6,845 bases of DNA from Bacteroidales bacterium. Lineage in GTDB: Bacteria > Bacteroidota > Bacteroidia > Bacteroidales > JAADJA01. Shown piece after piece: positions 6,430 to 6,845 of the stretch. Position 1 is the stretch's first letter, and each line of letters starts with the position of its first letter. The DNA lies in contig JAIOTR010000098.1 of the NCBI GenBank assembly GCA_021106665.1, positions 1 to 6,845 on the forward strand. The letters run 5' to 3'. The notes under the pieces are model-generated. The model worked only from the letters and a program-made list of their open reading frames with translations. It searched no databases and had not been told where the DNA came from. Both the position numbers and the translations under genes were made by a program.

Positions 6430-6845
6430 TCAATATTGAATTTCAATTTGAACAATTTGAGTTGAAGTTTCCGAAATTCTAAACCTGTTATCAATACGGT
6501 GCCCTATAATCCATACTATCTTAGCCCCGGAAGTCATTATCCAGGTATTTTCTTTATCAGAAATGGAAAATTTATTATTGATAAAAAAGTCGCTCACCAG
6601 TTTTTTATTTTCCATTCCGAAAGGGTAGAAATAGTCTCCTTTTTTCCACCTTCTGATTACTATCGGAAATTGCAAAATCTCCGCATCAAAGGAGGCCGTT
6701 TTTTTGTTTTTAGGAATTGTATAATCTTGGGATAGTTTATTTTTCGATATTTTTAATCTAACCGGTTCATCAATTACACTTATTTCTGACTCAATAATGT
6801 ATTCCTCTGATCTGTTTATTGTTCCAGGTTTACTTTCAATGATCA
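6430..6845 (-). CDS. tilS: tRNA(Ile)-lysidine synthase, C-terminal part (cut by window edge)
   Basis: The reading frame is open from the window edge to the TGA at 6432-6430 and gives 137 complete residues. TilS uses ATP and lysine to convert C34 of the tRNA(Ile) CAU anticodon to lysidine, which allows AUA decoding; it is normally essential. The visible part is the C-terminal substrate-binding domain, recognised from IRRWKKGDYFYPFGM, the KKLVSDFFINNK stretch, and KIVWIIGHRIDNRFRI near the end. The ATPase domain with its SGGxDS loop must lie outside the window. The upstream residues (such as VRLKISKN and TASFDAEI) continue in the same frame, so the TTG at 6675 is an internal Leu codon and not a start. 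The last residues are VQIEIQY. It is followed by dsbD in the same direction after 157 bases. Confidence 0.93.
   Translation of the reverse strand, partial: IIESKPGTINRSEEYIIESEISVIDEPVRLKISKNKLSQDYTIPKNKKTASFDAEILQFPIVIRRWKKGDYFYPFGMENKKLVSDFFINNKFSISDKENTWIMTSGAKIVWIIGHRIDNRFRISETSTQIVQIEIQY

Noticed and set aside
6428..6441. 14-bp palindrome ATTCAATATTGAAT at the tilS stop
   Set aside because: It has no loop, lacks a following T-run and lies in AT-rich coding sequence. There is nothing to support a terminator or operator role.
6273..6494. In-frame 74-residue N-terminal extension of DsbD starting at 6494
   Set aside because: It overlaps the tilS coding end, lies upstream of the likely promoter, and would put a clean signal peptide at residues 75-94 in the interior. 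The sequence is not DsbD-like.
6499..6735. Plus-strand open frame opposite tilS
   Set aside because: It lies antisense to the recognisable TilS C-terminal domain and has no family features. It is a shadow of the real gene.

Overview
The window is AT-rich DNA from a member of the Bacteroidota, probably the class Bacteroidia (a Marinilabiliales/Bacteroidales-like lineage is a guess). Four things point there. One protein ends in a type IX secretion (T9SS) sorting domain. Three upstream regions carry the phylum's -7 promoter word TAnnTTTGC. Three of the four visible gene starts have no convincing Shine-Dalgarno sequence. The TilS tail and DsbD read like Bacteroidota versions. Every supported gene lies on the minus strand, so transcription runs from high to low coordinates.

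In transcription order the layout is as follows. (1) 6845-6430: the C-terminal 137 residues of tRNA(Ile)-lysidine synthase TilS, cut by the window edge. (2) 6272-4125: a full-length DsbD-type thiol:disulfide transporter. (3) 4016-2265: a secreted protein with a seven-repeat FG-GAP/VCBS propeller, a fibronectin-III-like domain and a T9SS tail. (4) 2099-1086: a GAPDH-family protein whose catalytic cysteine is alanine. (5) 1089-85: a canonical GAPDH overlapping the previous gene by 4 bases, closed by a strong intrinsic terminator at 34-61. The gaps 6273-6429, 4017-4124 and 2100-2264 hold candidate promoters, one weak hairpin and several small dyads, but no further genes that I can support.

The most interesting part is the GAPDH pair. 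The upstream copy is intact and clearly homologous, with most substrate-loop residues and the catalytic histidine in register. It has nevertheless lost the nucleophilic cysteine (Ala150), the second cysteine of the motif (Ala154), the third glycine of the Rossmann loop (Pro15), the phosphate-binding arginine (Asn231) and the C-terminal NEWGYSNR block. It looks like a maintained pseudoenzyme co-translated with the working enzyme. Its last codons also encode a 12-base Shine-Dalgarno sequence that matches the 16S rRNA tail as I recall it. That is unusual for this phylum and unlike the other starts in the window. A subunit or regulatory role for the pseudoenzyme is inference.

The other genes look like separate units: tRNA modification, periplasmic thiol redox, and a cell-surface or secreted protein.
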